DNA of 64,000 nucleotides from Flectonema sp. DT1601 (taxonomy: Eukaryota; Euglenozoa; Diplonemea; Diplonemida; Diplonemidae). The position numbers were made by a program, and so were the translations under genes. Of this stretch, positions 11,851 through 23,817 are shown one piece after another. The notes under the pieces were generated by a model that saw only the letters and a program-made list of their open reading frames with translations, was not told where the DNA came from and did no database searches. Positions within the stretch are counted from its first letter, which is position 1. The number at the start of each line of letters is the position of its first letter. The stretch spans positions 620,001 to 684,000 of the forward strand of contig OZ025786.1 in NCBI GenBank assembly GCA_964019425.1, read 5' to 3'.

Positions 11851-13164
11851 ATGGGCGGGCCCGTACCGGAAGCACAGAATGAGAATTACCACAAGTTAGT
11901 CGAACAAGTAAAACAAAAGCAACGTAAGCAAGATGGATTTCAAGAAGCGTGGAGGACTTATTGCGCAACTAATGGAGGAGGAAGAATGGACCCATATCAC
12001 CATGATGCGGATTATTTACAAGAAGCATTGTTAAAGATAAAGGCGGGGGATATATTTAAAAACCCGATGATGGATCGACCGATAGAAAAGCAAACCCATG
12101 AAGAACTGATGGGAATCGTAAAGTATAATCAACGTAACCTACCAGGGTGGAGTGAAGCATGGTGGCACTACTGTTCTGTTCACAGCAAAGGTGGTAAAAA
12201 AGATCCAAAATTACTGGACGAGTCATTCCTTAAGCAAGCTCTGAAAACATTAAAAGCTACTCCTGAGGAATTGGAACGGCTTGACTTACAAGACAACATT
12301 AAAAGAAGACAACGAGAGTGGAAAGGTTATCGTGAATATTGGTCTGAATTCTGTCACAGTAACGGAGTACGAACAATGGACCCAGCAAAGCATAACGTTG
12401 AGTTCTTACGAAGAGCTTTAATACCTCCTGATGAGAATCATTTGGAACTTGTTGGTATTATAAAAGAACATCAACGCCGCAGCCCTCAATTCAAAGAAGA
12501 CTGGTCTCGCTACTGTCAAGCATGCGGTTGCGGAGTTCGTGACCCATACCGCCACGGACCAGAATTTCTTACGGTAGCTATTCGCCAACTCATTGATGGG
12601 AAAGGCCTTCGAGGTGTTCCTGCAAAACATCGTTTTGGTAGCAGCAACCACGTCACGTACGATAGAAAACGTGCAAAGCTCGCGGAGACTATTAAACGAC
12701 TCCAGAAAGCTACTCCCGAACTCCGTCAGAAATGGCTGACCCACTGTGAAAATTATGGTTCTAGTAATTTCGATCCGCTTCTACACGACACCCAATTTCT
12801 TGAGGATGCCCTTGGATACATGCAGGGACGACGAACTGGTAGATCAAAGAACAGTGAACAGGTTTGTGATTTCTTAAAACGAATAATTACAAACTTTAAT
12901 AAGTAATCTCATAATTATTATCAATTCCAAACACAGGAGGAACTTGTCAGCCTCATCAAGCGTGGACAGAGAAATTGTGAGCAATGGAAAGCAAAGTGGT
13001 GGGCGTATACAGACAACTATGGTGACGGTAATCATGATCCAGGTCGCCACGAGTTTGCATTTCTGAAGAAGTATGATTAAATTAATAAGTTAGACAAAAC
13101 CAACAACAACAACAACAACAATAATAACAACAGGGCGATAAAAGATCTTGGACCTCCACCGTAA
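11851..13164 (+). CDS. Six-repeat Trp/Cys/Asp-Pro/His protein of unknown function
   Basis: There are three exons: 11851-12861, 12937-13070 and 13134-13164, with introns GTTTGT...ACACAG and GTATGA...AACAACAG. The product is 391 residues. It consists almost wholly of six degenerate repeats of about 50 residues spaced 55-70 apart. The consensus is L..IK..QR....W...W..YC...G....DP..H...FL..A. Examples are EAWRTYCATNGGGRMDPYHH and EDWSRYCQACGCGVRDPYRH. The second exon carries repeat six, so intron one separates repeats five and six. Splicing completes the last helix (FLKKAIKDLGPPP), which supports exon three. There is no signal peptide or membrane segment. I vaguely recall similar repeats in dinoflagellate proteins but cannot confirm it. 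A DNA- or protein-binding helical array is possible. Confidence 0.8.
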
Positions 13165-14405
13165 GCATCTCAATAACTGTTATTGAAGGAACACTTCTGT
13201 TCTCTTTAGTTTTTACTTGTGTTCCTTTTTTATATTTTTATTTCGTTTTTCCGAGTAGACAGACTTGCTTGTTGTTCAAGAATGTTATCAGAAGTAACGT
13301 CTATTGTATAAAGTATTTCGATGTGACCCCTCCCACTACCCCATCTCTTGTGCGGTTAATTCTTTGACTGCAGGTATTCGATAAATTATTCTGAGTTGGA
13401 CATTCGATGTTTTGTAACAGAGTTCAGGATGATTGCTCTGTTTTGTAAATACTGAGAGACCATCAATATCTGTCGGAGATTACGATATCGCACCCAAGAG
13501 TGATTTCCTTGAGAAGCAACATTCTGCTTTATATGGTTCCAACTGGTTGGTTTTTATATTTCACTAACAGAAGGGGATGATCGTTTTTTTTAATGACTTT
13601 TCATCTTATTGCCATCTGTCGCACAGAGCATATTAGAAACAGAAAGCTAGTCACTCATCAACCCTACCGATCACTGAGCTAACGCGCGGAATTTAATACG
13701 ATAGCTTTTTGTACCGCAAAAAGCATACATCACGCTTCTATGAAACCCATCCCTATACCCCCTTCCCCATGTCGTGTGACGATAGTGTAAGGCTTCTGTT
13801 GGCCACCCTTTTGTAGAAGACATGCCAAGAGACGATGGAATGTGATTGGTTTAAAAACAGTAAACTATTACTTCTACTCCTGGTGATGGCAAAGAGTGAG
13901 AGCTCTCCGGCCACCACGGATTTTAGTTATTCAACGAAGGAGTTGATATAAGAAGACTTCCGATACTTGGCAATCTGTACCATCATTTCGCTTACCAACT
14001 TCATTGCTCTGACTTATTCATTACTTAAGTAGTGAAAACTTGAATGTTATATTTGGTACAAAAAACGTACGAAGCACAAAAAGAACTTAAATGCAAAAAG
14101 AAAAAAAGAAAGCAAAGGATTGGCGGGTTTGCGCAGGCCGACTTCTTTTTTTGTACTCTGCAGCAATTAAGGAGAAAAAAAAACACAAAAATGTGAAATA
14201 GAATTCTATGTGTTCCCAGAGCCACCCCCAGCTTTTCTGACGAAATAAACAAAGTGAGAACTGGTGTTTCTGTGATGCCATTCTTTTCTGAATGCGTTTT
14301 GTAGTTTAATTTATTCTCCCTTTTGCAGTTGTTCGTTGTCTTTTTCGACTCTTGGTGACCAACCATTACTTTTACTGTTTCTTTAACAACAGTCCTTGCG
14401 ATAAA
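13165..14405. other. Intergenic, no gene seen
   Basis: Spacer of mixed composition without a convincing frame. TTTAACAACAG, ending at 14,392 just before the pantothenate kinase ATG, matches the local acceptor style and may close a leader intron. Confidence 0.55.
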
Positions 14406-15713
14406 ATGGAAGAGCGGAGGATTCACTCGCAGGGTGGATCAGATGATGATGGGTTATGGGCGTGCGTTAATGAAGGCAGTCACGGAAGTACAGAAGACTG
14501 TGAGATTGACGAAGCCCTTTCATCGTGTATTCAAGTATCTGACGGATCAATGGCTATTGACTGCGGAGGATCCCGATGTAAAATTGTTTGTTTTCATCGC
14601 GAAGTTCTAAGAGCCCCTCTTCCACACTACGTCACTGAAGACAAAGGACCGCAGCTTCCAATTAGAGAAGCCTGCAGTTCAAACCCAACAGCACTTTCTT
14701 ACCTGACACTTCCAACAAAAAAACTGCCCGACTTCCTTGACTGGTGTCAAGCAAAGGGACTTCTGACACATTTTTGTGACAAGTCTTCCGAAATATCTGC
14801 AACTGGAGGAGGAGCCTTCAAATATTACGAAGAAATTAAACAAAAGTTGGGAGTCAGCTTGAGAGCTAAAAGTGAAATGGGAACTCTCGTGAGAGGATTG
14901 AATTTCCTTCTCAGCAACTCTCCCAGCGAAGTTTTCGAGTATGGTCTCAGCACAAAGACTCCACTTCTACCTGCTGAAGATACGTCGCTTGTGTATCCAT
15001 ATCTCTTAACCAGCATTGGTAGTGGTGTTTCAATTCTGAAGGTGACAGGTCCTAACCAGTGGGAACGAGTTTCTGGAAGTTGTGTTGGAGGAGGTACCTT
15101 TTGGGGGCTTTCGAAGTTGATCACAAACGTCAAGTCATGGGAGCAGTTGGAACACATCAGACAAGAAGAGCCGCATCACAAGTTTGGAGGAGACAATACA
15201 AAAGTTGATTTATTAGTTGGAGATATTTATGGTGGCAGAGGTATGAAGAATTTAGGACTGAGACCAGATGTGATTGCTTCAAGTTTTGGTAAATGTGGAG
15301 TTCATGAACCGGATGATCAACATCTGGACTCAGATATCGATTCTGTTGGTAGTTTGCGACTTCTAAAAAGAAAGCAAAAGAAATTTCGAAAGAAGAAGAC
15401 AACAGCAATCGAAGCTGCTGGCGTTGCTGAAGAAGCTGCTGATGGCGACTTTCGTCCTCAAGACATCTGCAGATCTCTGCTATTGATGGTCGCTAATAAT
15501 ATCGGTCAAATCACATATCTCAATGCGAAGTTACACGGCATCGAAAGAGTTTATTTTACTGGTGGATTCACGCACGATAATCCTTATGTTTGGTCAAAGT
15601 TATCATATGCAATTAACTTCTGGTCTAACGGATCTATGAGAGCACGTTTTATTCAACACGATGGCTACATTGGGGCTGTGGGTGCTCTACTAACTGAGGA
15701 GACAGACAGCTAA
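14406..15713 (+). CDS. PANK: Type II (eukaryotic) pantothenate kinase
   Basis: The ORF is 435 residues from ATG 14406; an in-frame GTG at 14352 is less likely. The protein belongs to the Fumble/PanK family, which phosphorylates pantothenate with ATP as the first, rate-setting step of coenzyme A synthesis. Visible landmarks are the N-terminal phosphate-binding loop (AIDCGGSRCKIVCF, near residue 57, in place of the more usual DIGGT), ISATGGGAFKYYEEI near 140, SIGSGVSILKV near 217 and GGGTFWGLSKL near 240. The C-terminal block ERVYFTGGF...GYIGAVGALL is also typical. A charged insert (LLKRKQKKFRKKK) near residue 320 is extra. The gene has no intron within the coding region. The acidic N-terminal 50 residues may be regulatory or targeting. 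Confidence 0.93.
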   Translation: MEERRIHSQGGSDDDGLWACVNEGSHGSTEDCEIDEALSSCIQVSDGSMAIDCGGSRCKIVCFHREVLRAPLPHYVTEDKGPQLPIREACSSNPTALSYLTLPTKKLPDFLDWCQAKGLLTHFCDKSSEISATGGGAFKYYEEIKQKLGVSLRAKSEMGTLVRGLNFLLSNSPSEVFEYGLSTKTPLLPAEDTSLVYPYLLTSIGSGVSILKVTGPNQWERVSGSCVGGGTFWGLSKLITNVKSWEQLEHIRQEEPHHKFGGDNTKVDLLVGDIYGGRGMKNLGLRPDVIASSFGKCGVHEPDDQHLDSDIDSVGSLRLLKRKQKKFRKKKTTAIEAAGVAEEAADGDFRPQDICRSLLLMVANNIGQITYLNAKLHGIERVYFTGGFTHDNPYVWSKLSYAINFWSNGSMRARFIQHDGYIGAVGALLTEETDS

Positions 15714-18700
15714 TACAGAAGGATCTCCCTTTTGGTATTTAAAGGAAAGCAATCCGAGAGCAAACAGACTGATGTATCGACTCGCTCTTGACGGGGAAAA
15801 TCCGATGCATGTTCCGAATGGTGAGACGACATTTATCAAAACTGTTGTATTCATTACTTGCTGAGAGGAGTAACTGTTCTCTCTGAATATCTATTTGGTA
15901 GGCCGAGGCATTTTATTGTTTACGAGCAAATAACTTGTTGGATGCCGCCAATTAGCGTTTTTTTTTTTTTTTTTGCGGCCTTGAAGAACGAATATCTTCA
16001 ACAACTTAAATATTACTCCCCTTTTTTTTTTTTGTTGCTTCGGCATACATTAATTGCAAAAAGCTGTCAACCTTTCTGTTTTTCTTACGTGTCCACTGCA
16101 GCATTTGAATGCTGTTTCTCCCTTTTGATTTCTTCTTGTAGATGAGACCAAAAAGCTGTAAGAAAACATGCCTTCTAGGTAATTCCTTGCTGTTTGTACT
16201 ATTTCCTATCCTTTCGGTGTGGCGAATCCATTTTTGCAAGTGGATGCGATGCATTTGACTGCTTGGCAGCTATTAACGAGAGAAAACGAAAGAGGGAAAG
16301 TTAAGTTATGGATTTGTTATTAAAATACAAGAAGTATACTCTCTTCCCATATATCCCAATACCAATACCAATCTGTTTTGCTACTACTTCGGATGTGTCT
16401 GAGTGTTTGTCCCGTTGCGGTGTTGTCACCAAAGCTTTCTGGAGTGTTGTTGCAATCTCACGTAGGAAGATGCAGCGGCGTACTTCTTGCTTTTATTTTG
16501 TGATGAATGATATTTAAAAGGGTGAAGAAATCATTCAAAGTTTGCGAGTTGTACAACAGACTCAAATAATCAGATAATTGCTTTGTGAAATATGAGCTGC
16601 GGGAAATCATCTCAGAGCTGTGCCTGTCTGCAATGTGACATCACAACTAACTAGTGATCATCGAAAACTCTTTTTGATATTTTAGTGCGCCAACAACAAT
16701 CTAAGATTTGGTTGTGGCATTAGACTGCTCAAAGTCAGGTAACTAAAGAGTAATTCGATAAATAAGATTGTTTACTTCTCACTTGTGGTGTCAGTGGACA
16801 GATCGGCCAGTTTCAGCCGAACGCGTCATTTGTTTTGTTGTCCATTGTGATTATCAAGTTTTCTTTTTGAAAATTCTCGTCCTCTGACTGTCTCAGCTAC
16901 CGTTGTGACAAAACCAAATCCCGTCTTTGGTCTCCTTCTTCGAATGTAATTGGAAGGGACTCTCTTCGTGTGAGTGATTTAATTCAAATTGTGAACTGAA
17001 ACGCAAAGGCTGATGGTCAGCCTTAAGAGCGACGTCGTGGCAGCCAGTTGATCCAAATAGATGCACTAAAACTGTCATCATAATATCAATTGGGGGGAGG
17101 CTGGGAAGATCCTTTTGGGCGTCTGATTAAACCGAATTGCTAGTCGGAAACCAAAAAATGAAAATGAAAAAAATTCAAATTTTGCACTTTATCCGAAAAA
17201 CAAAACAAAAACAAAAAAAAAAAAAGAATTTACATTTTTCAAATAAATAATCCACTTACTCAGGTGGAACTATCTTTCCCTTTTAACAACTTTGTATTTG
17301 TGGAGGGAACTGTCTGAATGGTCAAAGCACTCAACGTGAGCTACCTTTGATATTCGACTTGTATTTGTGATGAGTTATTGGAATCCTTCAAGCACTCGAT
17401 ATGTTTAAAGAGCTACCTTGTTGCATTCTTACTTCTGCATTAGCTGTGGGAGATACTCACCAATTAGTTACCTCCGTTTTACTTTTTTTAATTTTGTGCT
17501 TACCTCGTTACATAATAAAATATTTTTAATAGAAAGAAAATTGTTGTTCTATAATCAACCTTGCCTGTCTCAAGGAGGTTACTCATCGATATGTCTTGAG
17601 GGTAGCTTCTGTTTACTGTCTTCAGTCATTCCATTTATTGTTTCACGAAGTGAATATCGATTTCAATTTCATTTTGTGATATGTGGATGTTGACTAAAGT
17701 GGCTTCTTCTTCTGCGATCTTTACTCGCAGTTCATTTTTTTTTTTTTCTCTTTTTCTTACTCTTCAGTGTCGTTGTTTTTTATTTTATATATCCCTCGTC
17801 TTCTGTCGTCAAAATAGTATCAAAGTGTCCCTTTTATGTCTGCTGTAATGATGTCCATATGATAGGAGTGATTTCCTATTCGATCTGTTGCTCCAATACA
17901 GTAACTATATGTCCTTAGCATTGTCCTTTTTGATTATTAATTAGTCAGCGGATTTTATGTTCAAGGAACGCGCATTAGAAGATCCCTCCGTACTTTTACG
18001 TATTTTGATGTCGTTGCTGAGGTAAGTTTCTTGCTTCAGCCTTTTTCCTTCAAACTGTCTCCCCTATCTTTCTCGTGATATCAATTAAGGTTTCAGTCGT
18101 ACTGCAATCCATTTGTCGTGCGAGTGCTGTGTTTTTCGTAGAAATTGAACCAACGTCGTTGTCATAGCGTTTTTTTGTCAGTGCTGTAGTATCGACCACG
18201 TGAAGGTAAAAAGTGAACCATTATTTGTGTTTCCCCCTGTGTGTTACTCGTAGCTGACATTTTATAAATTAATTTAACTTTTTGATTCTTCACTCTTCTC
18301 CAGAATGCTACTAACGCTTATCCACTTCTGCCCCCTTTTTTTTTTTCTATTTTCTTTTTATCAAATTGGGTTGACTGGAGCTACTAGTTACTCGCACACG
18401 GAATCGTTAAAAGAAGTACTCGCCGAAGTGATGTTCTGTAAGAGCTGACAAACTGACGTCAAGAACAGGTTGTCGGTATCCTGTTATTTCTGTTCTGCCC
18501 TGCACACGACACACCGTCTACCGTCTACTTCTAACAGGTCACGTACGCCAAAGAATAGTCGCATCTCACATTAAATTGTGCAATTAAATCACGTTGGGCA
18601 CAATTGGAGAAAGTTATTTATGTCGTGAAGTGAGTTGTAAACGGTGGATAGTCTTGTGCGTTGTGTTGACGTCAGCAGTAACTTTAAAGTACTAAATCAA

Positions 18701-19177
18701 TTCTCCTTATCATCAACAGAATGAACTAAAGCATCACGAGATTAGAAATCTGCCTTCGATCAGTTATTTGTATTTTACTTTTATTCTCCTCATCCCTTTG
18801 TTTTTTATCTTTGTCAAGTAATTCATTATAAGGGCTGTTTGTTATACATGTTGCCAACCAGAGGTTTGCCTCATTGGATACCTCCTGAACCAAACCTCTG
18901 TTAACTCAACTGTTAACCTTTGACCTATTAACTTATTCCTCTGATGTGTCCCCGATGTGTTATTTGTATTGTTTCAGTCGACTATTTTCAGTGTCTGTGA
19001 ATTGTATTTGAGAGGTGTATTAAGTACTTCATGTTGGGGGGAGACCATGTGACTTGTCGCAATCACAACTTTTAATAAAAAATGAATAAAGCAGATTATT
19101 TCTATTGTCGCTTTCTTAGATTAAAAAATGTTTATCTAAACACACTCTCTGTCTGCAGGTTACCAACAAATAGCAAT
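15714..19177. other. 3.5-kb intergenic region, no gene seen
   Basis: The longest gap in the left half. It has T runs near 15,959-15,974 and 16,021-16,034, an A run near 17,210-17,225, and many short frames with no protein-like character. No tRNA-like cloverleaf and no similarity to the mobile island was noticed. It may hold non-coding RNA or long UTRs that I cannot see. Confidence 0.5.
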
Positions 19178-19547
19178 ATGAGTGTGCAGGAACAAATAGC
19201 AGCTGGAACCAAGAAGTTGGTTGACATGGATTGGAGATTCGGAGTTACAGCTGCAAACAGCGAAAATGAGAATATTGGAGCGACCTTCTTGCAACTGAAA
19301 TTAGTTTTGGAGGGTGCCAAGGGAAAAACTGAAAGAGTCTACATGGGTATGTTCAACAAGAAAGACTATTGCATGATTAAGCTAAATAGTCTTGTTTTAT
19401 TTTACTAAAAGGCTACCGTAATAAGTTAATTTGAGTTCATTGATTTGATTCGAATTATGAAAAAAAACCAAAACAGAGATGTCACTCCCTCAATTCTACG
19501 AGTTCCTGTCTGCGTTAGAATCTGCAAAAGTTAAGTTAAATGCGTAG
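19178..19547 (+). CDS. Small COMM-domain protein (COMMD6/7-like)
   Basis: Two exons, 19178-19346 and 19477-19547, joined across a GTATGT...AAACAG intron in phase 1, give a protein of about 79 residues. It starts MSVQEQIAAGTKKLVDMDWRF and after the splice ends ERVYMEMSLPQFYEFLSALE then SAKVKLNA. The LVDMDWRFGV motif and the closing beta-strand/helix (EMSLPQFYEFLSALESA) are the core of the COMM domain. COMM proteins assemble into the Commander complex with CCDC22/CCDC93 and retriever for endosomal recycling. The small size matches COMMD6, which is little more than the domain, but subtype cannot be fixed. Without the splice the frame would run to 19408 and lose the domain end. Confidence 0.82.
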
Positions 19548-20013
19548 TCAGGCTAATTGGAGCTGAAGAAGTTTGATTAGGGAGGACTCCCGTATTCCTG
19601 CACAGTCGGTTATCTGAGCTGTTTGTTGTCAACAGCTGACTATCTCGGTGAAATCGCAATGTGTAAACGAATAACGCCGATAGGAAAGGTGAGAAGCACT
19701 ACATTGTGTGGTTGCAGTGGTCAACCACAGCTGACATATGTTGTAAGTATTGGCTTCGGCTAGCTAGCTGACAGCACTTAAAAATAATCGAGTGGCTTGA
19801 CATTGATTGTACTGCAGTTGTTTACTGTGATCTGCTTTTTGTGTTTCAGCGATGACGGAGTGAAACTACTAAATTGTCTCTTTGTAGAATATTCTTACTT
19901 AACTAAACAGTCTTTTAATATGAGCCTGCGGCACACAAATGCTGATCGTCGAAGTACATGTGAGTTGCAATTATGTTGAAAATTTTAACTTTTAAGTCGA
20001 GCATCAAAAGAAC
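19548..20013. other. Short intergenic spacer
   Basis: 466 bases between the COMM gene and NOMO. No gene is seen. It contains the NOMO promoter by position only. Confidence 0.6.
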
Positions 20014-23000
20014 ATGTTGGGCAAGGCGATATTTGTTCTTTTGTTGCACAGCTGTGTATCTGAAGTGATATGTGAGGGCAGCATCAAAGCGGGGAAGCAG
20101 TTCAAGTATGAAGAGTGTAAAGTCCAGCTGATCAGAAAGAAAACAGGTGGCGTAATAGAAGATGAGAGCGTGTCACCGAGCGGATATTTTGTTGTTCCTT
20201 TTGAAGGAAGGATTGAGGATTATTATTTGAAAGTATTGACTCCTGGGAATTGGATCCTCGACAGATCAACAGCAGAAGCAGCAGACTGTTTAAATGGAGA
20301 CGTTGACTTCATTAGAACAGGACTAACTATCGTTGGTGAAGTACGCAATGCCTGCGAGTATCCGTTGCCGAATAATTTGTTTTTAAAGCTCTCTCCCCAG
20401 AAACAGCATACCGCAGTCTCACACGATCTGATTGCCGTAGACGAGACCTATCGCTATCGTTTACCGACAGACATTACTCCCGGACTTTACAAAATATCCA
20501 TTCACAATCCTCACCAATACGAATCACTCGAATTTGCAGGTATTAACTTTTCAGTCCCCGAAGCCGAAGGTCTGTCAGGTCCGAGTGTCATCTCTGTTTT
20601 AGTTAATGGAAAAACAGAGACATTAGAAAGTACAACAACTCAACTTCTCAAGGATGATGAAGTACTTCAAGAGCAGCTTACTATCAACGCAAGTGCGGAA
20701 TTTAAATTTCAGTGTGACGGGGCCCATCACATTAAAAAACTGTCGGTGGCCTCGAGTACTACTAACGCAACATTTAGTTCGCCAATAAGTGTACTTAGTT
20801 GGATAAATGGAGAACGACTTCGTATTACAAAGCTTCAGCAACTAATAAAGATACACGGACCTGTAAACTCAAAGGCATCTCTAACGATAGCAGCTGGCCA
20901 CCAGGTTGATCAATTTGATGGCACTTTTAATAGCAGTGGAATCTTTACACAATCGGTTTGGCTTTTTGTCGACGCCGACTACACAATTACGACAACGAGT
21001 TCGACTAAAGAAGTTATTTACGAGGCGATTCAATATCCTCTGAGAAGGAAACTTTTGTATTCTAGAAATATAATTTATATTTATCCTATCATGGTGAGAA
21101 TATGTGCACAAATACAGCTGCACCACTCCAGAGGAAATTCTATCCTTGTTGACAGAGATGGAGAAGTTACGCTTTGGGAAGACCAAATCAAAACCCGTCA
21201 GCTACAACTCGAAGAAGAAGGGATGTTTTGTGTAATGGCACCACGAAGTAGTTCTGAGAGAGTATTCAAAGTAACCGCCGTGTTTGGTAATTTCTCGCTC
21301 TCTCCATCTCAAGCAGTCGTTCCACAAAACCTAATTCAACCTCCAGCCCCACTTGTCTTCACAGAAAGTGTTTTTGATGTATTATGTACTGTGAAATGTC
21401 TTGATGAGAATTGTAGACAATCTCTTGAAGAGGTGGCGAAAACTCTTCGTGTGTTTCTTGGGACGAATGGCGAAGAACTGACGTCACATTTGAGTATTTC
21501 AATAACAGCAAACTTGGGCGGAAGCGTTCTGACGATCAAAGACGTCCCCCCAGGAAATTACACTCTCCTGTCTCCAGATTCTCCCTTCTGTTGGAGGGAC
21601 ACATATTTCGTAGTTGAAAATCAACTGGTGTTCATTACGCTCAAGCAGTCTGGTTATGTTGGGTTTTTGATTCAGCGGTTTGGCTTTCCTTTAAATGTTA
21701 CCATCTCCCAGTCGGTGTCTGATTCCTCAACGAAGTCATTTGAACTCACAAGCAACGAAGTGAAGGAAGTGTGCCTGACAAGAACTGGTACATACTTAGT
21801 CTCAACTACTAACTCAGAGCTGTCGTGTTTCAGATTCGAAGATCTAATGTGGGATAGCAAGAGGACTCAACATGAAATCACTGCAGCGTTAGTTGTAATA
21901 AATGGTCAGATTGAAAGCTTTGGGGACGCCAAGCCAATATTAGAAGTTGACGGTGATGTTCGCGAAGCAAAGCTCATTGTGACTGACCGGTCGTATGAAT
22001 TACGCGCGTTGCCTGGCATGCGTGTTCGTGTAAAAGTTAAGAATGGAAATGAAGGAGCAATTTACTTTCCGCAGTTACAAGAAGTAGAGTTGCCGAGACT
22101 TGGTGTCGGACGTTGTGACCTGAAATTACAAAGTCTTCGTCTGCAAGAAGCGGAAGTGCTAAAAGGACGAATAATACCACCGGTTGAGGGTGTGTCAGTT
22201 TCACTGAAGTACCACAACACTAGTGAAGGCTTTACAGAATACTACAATCAGACAACCGTATTGAGTACCGCAGTCGGTTTGTTTACTCTGGGACCCCTAC
22301 CAAGTGATGTTGGACCTCTTACTATTTCTGTTCATAAAGTGGGTTTCGCATTTACTCCGAGTGAGATATCACTACAGGTACCAGGTGGCAATGAACTACA
22401 CTTCAAAGCAGTTGCAGTTTGTTCACTCTCAATAAAACTATCAGACAATCTCAGCACACCAATTGAATCTTTATTAGTTAGCGTTAGCTCTGAATCAGGA
22501 ACTGAATATAAGAAGTCATTAAGAACTCTTGAGAATGGTTTTGTTACCTTCTCAGACTTGGAACCGGGAAAGTATTTTGTGAAGTACAATACGAAGGCGT
22601 ACAAACTTCCATCGGAGTCGCTAACTGTCAGATTTGGTACGGAGGAGTTGTTTGAAAGGCGTGCTGATAGAAGTGGGTTCACGATATCAGGTCGAATCCA
22701 ATACCTCAATAGCTCTGGTGCGTCTGATGTCACGATAGAGATTTATTCTGAAAATGAAGAAGGATACGTAAGAGAAAGGGTATCATCTGAGGATGGTTTA
22801 TTTAATGTTGTTGGGCTCCAGTCAGGTAGATATAACATCTCAGTGAGACTTGAGAGGGGTTTCAATCCATTTGAGTCTTCTTCTGTAGGTTATGCTTTCC
22901 CTCAATCACAGCCTGTGCAGATAGCAGACAGCGATATTTCAATATCACCTATAACAGTTTTACTGATGCCCAATACTATTGACGTTGTTGGTAACGTTGT

Positions 23001-23488
23001 TGTCTCAGATACCGAGGACTCCCTTGAGGACGCGTTTGTCACATTGTCAACAGGTTCAGGTACGGTCATTAGGAGGCAGTCGCTACCACATACCAAAGTA
23101 TTTCAATTTAGCTCCGTCAGAATACCAGCCCAAAGTTCTGAAGGGGACTATTTTATAGTAACGGTATGTTAATCTTTTTGTGTTGTGTTGTTGTTGTTTT
23201 ACTTAATAACTTTAATTAATAAACATAATTCAGGTATCACCTGCATCTCCACGCTATGACTTCTTGGGTAGGTCGAGGGTGTCTATTTTTGACAACATGG
23301 GAATTGCTTTCTTCGTTGCGGAGACGGAAATTGTGCTGTCTGAAATCACTCAGCAGCCCCATTCCGATGTCGACCTCAACTGTCGCACACCAACAACTCA
23401 GCAAATAGCAATACCCATCTGCGTTGCGATACTTCTCCATTTCGTAGTTCAGCATGTTGCTAATTTTATAAATTCAATTCATAATTAA
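20014..23488 (+). CDS. NOMO: NOMO (nodal modulator) homologue, ER membrane protein
   Basis: Two exons, 20014-23163 and 23234-23488 (intron GTATGT...AATTCAG, phase 0), give 1,134 residues, close to the about 1,220 of animal NOMO. It has a signal peptide (MLGKAIFVLLLHSCVS). The first domain resembles the NOMO N-terminus: VKAGKQFKYEECKVQL-like strands, PSGYFVVPFEG, CLNGDVDFIRTGLTIVGEVR. A chain of small beta-sandwich (carboxypeptidase-regulatory-like, transthyretin-like) domains follows, with repeated G.Y.V and LPPG/EPGKYFVKY turns. A hydrophobic segment near the C-terminus (IAIPICVAILLHFVVQHVANF) is the membrane anchor. In other eukaryotes NOMO works with nicalin and TMEM147 at the translocon. 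Neither partner gene is in this window. Confidence 0.88.
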
Positions 23489-23817
23489 ATAATTTGATTC
23501 ATCGACAACGAAGTGTGTAATATTACAGGAAGTCCTTTGTGGATTAACGTTCGACTTCCCATCGCAAGTGCGCCATTCTACGTGACGACTTGCTGTGGTT
23601 TCCTCCCTTCGGTTGCTTCTCAGTTATCCGCGATGTGTTGTGCGCGTTGTATTTTATTCATAAACTAATTCTCTTTAGATAAGAATGAGAGACGACAAGA
23701 GAAAAAAGTTTTATATTTTGGAAGCCTTCTTGTGAAAGATGTGAAACCCTATTTACATTCTTACTTCAGTATCGAAATCTTTAATGCCAAATGTTTGCAT
23801 AGTTTGAAAGTTTAGAG

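Noticed and set aside
14352-14405. N-terminal extension of pantothenate kinase from a GTG
   Set aside because: The extension has no protein-like signal, includes an acceptor-like TTTAACAACAG, and a good ATG follows at 14406.
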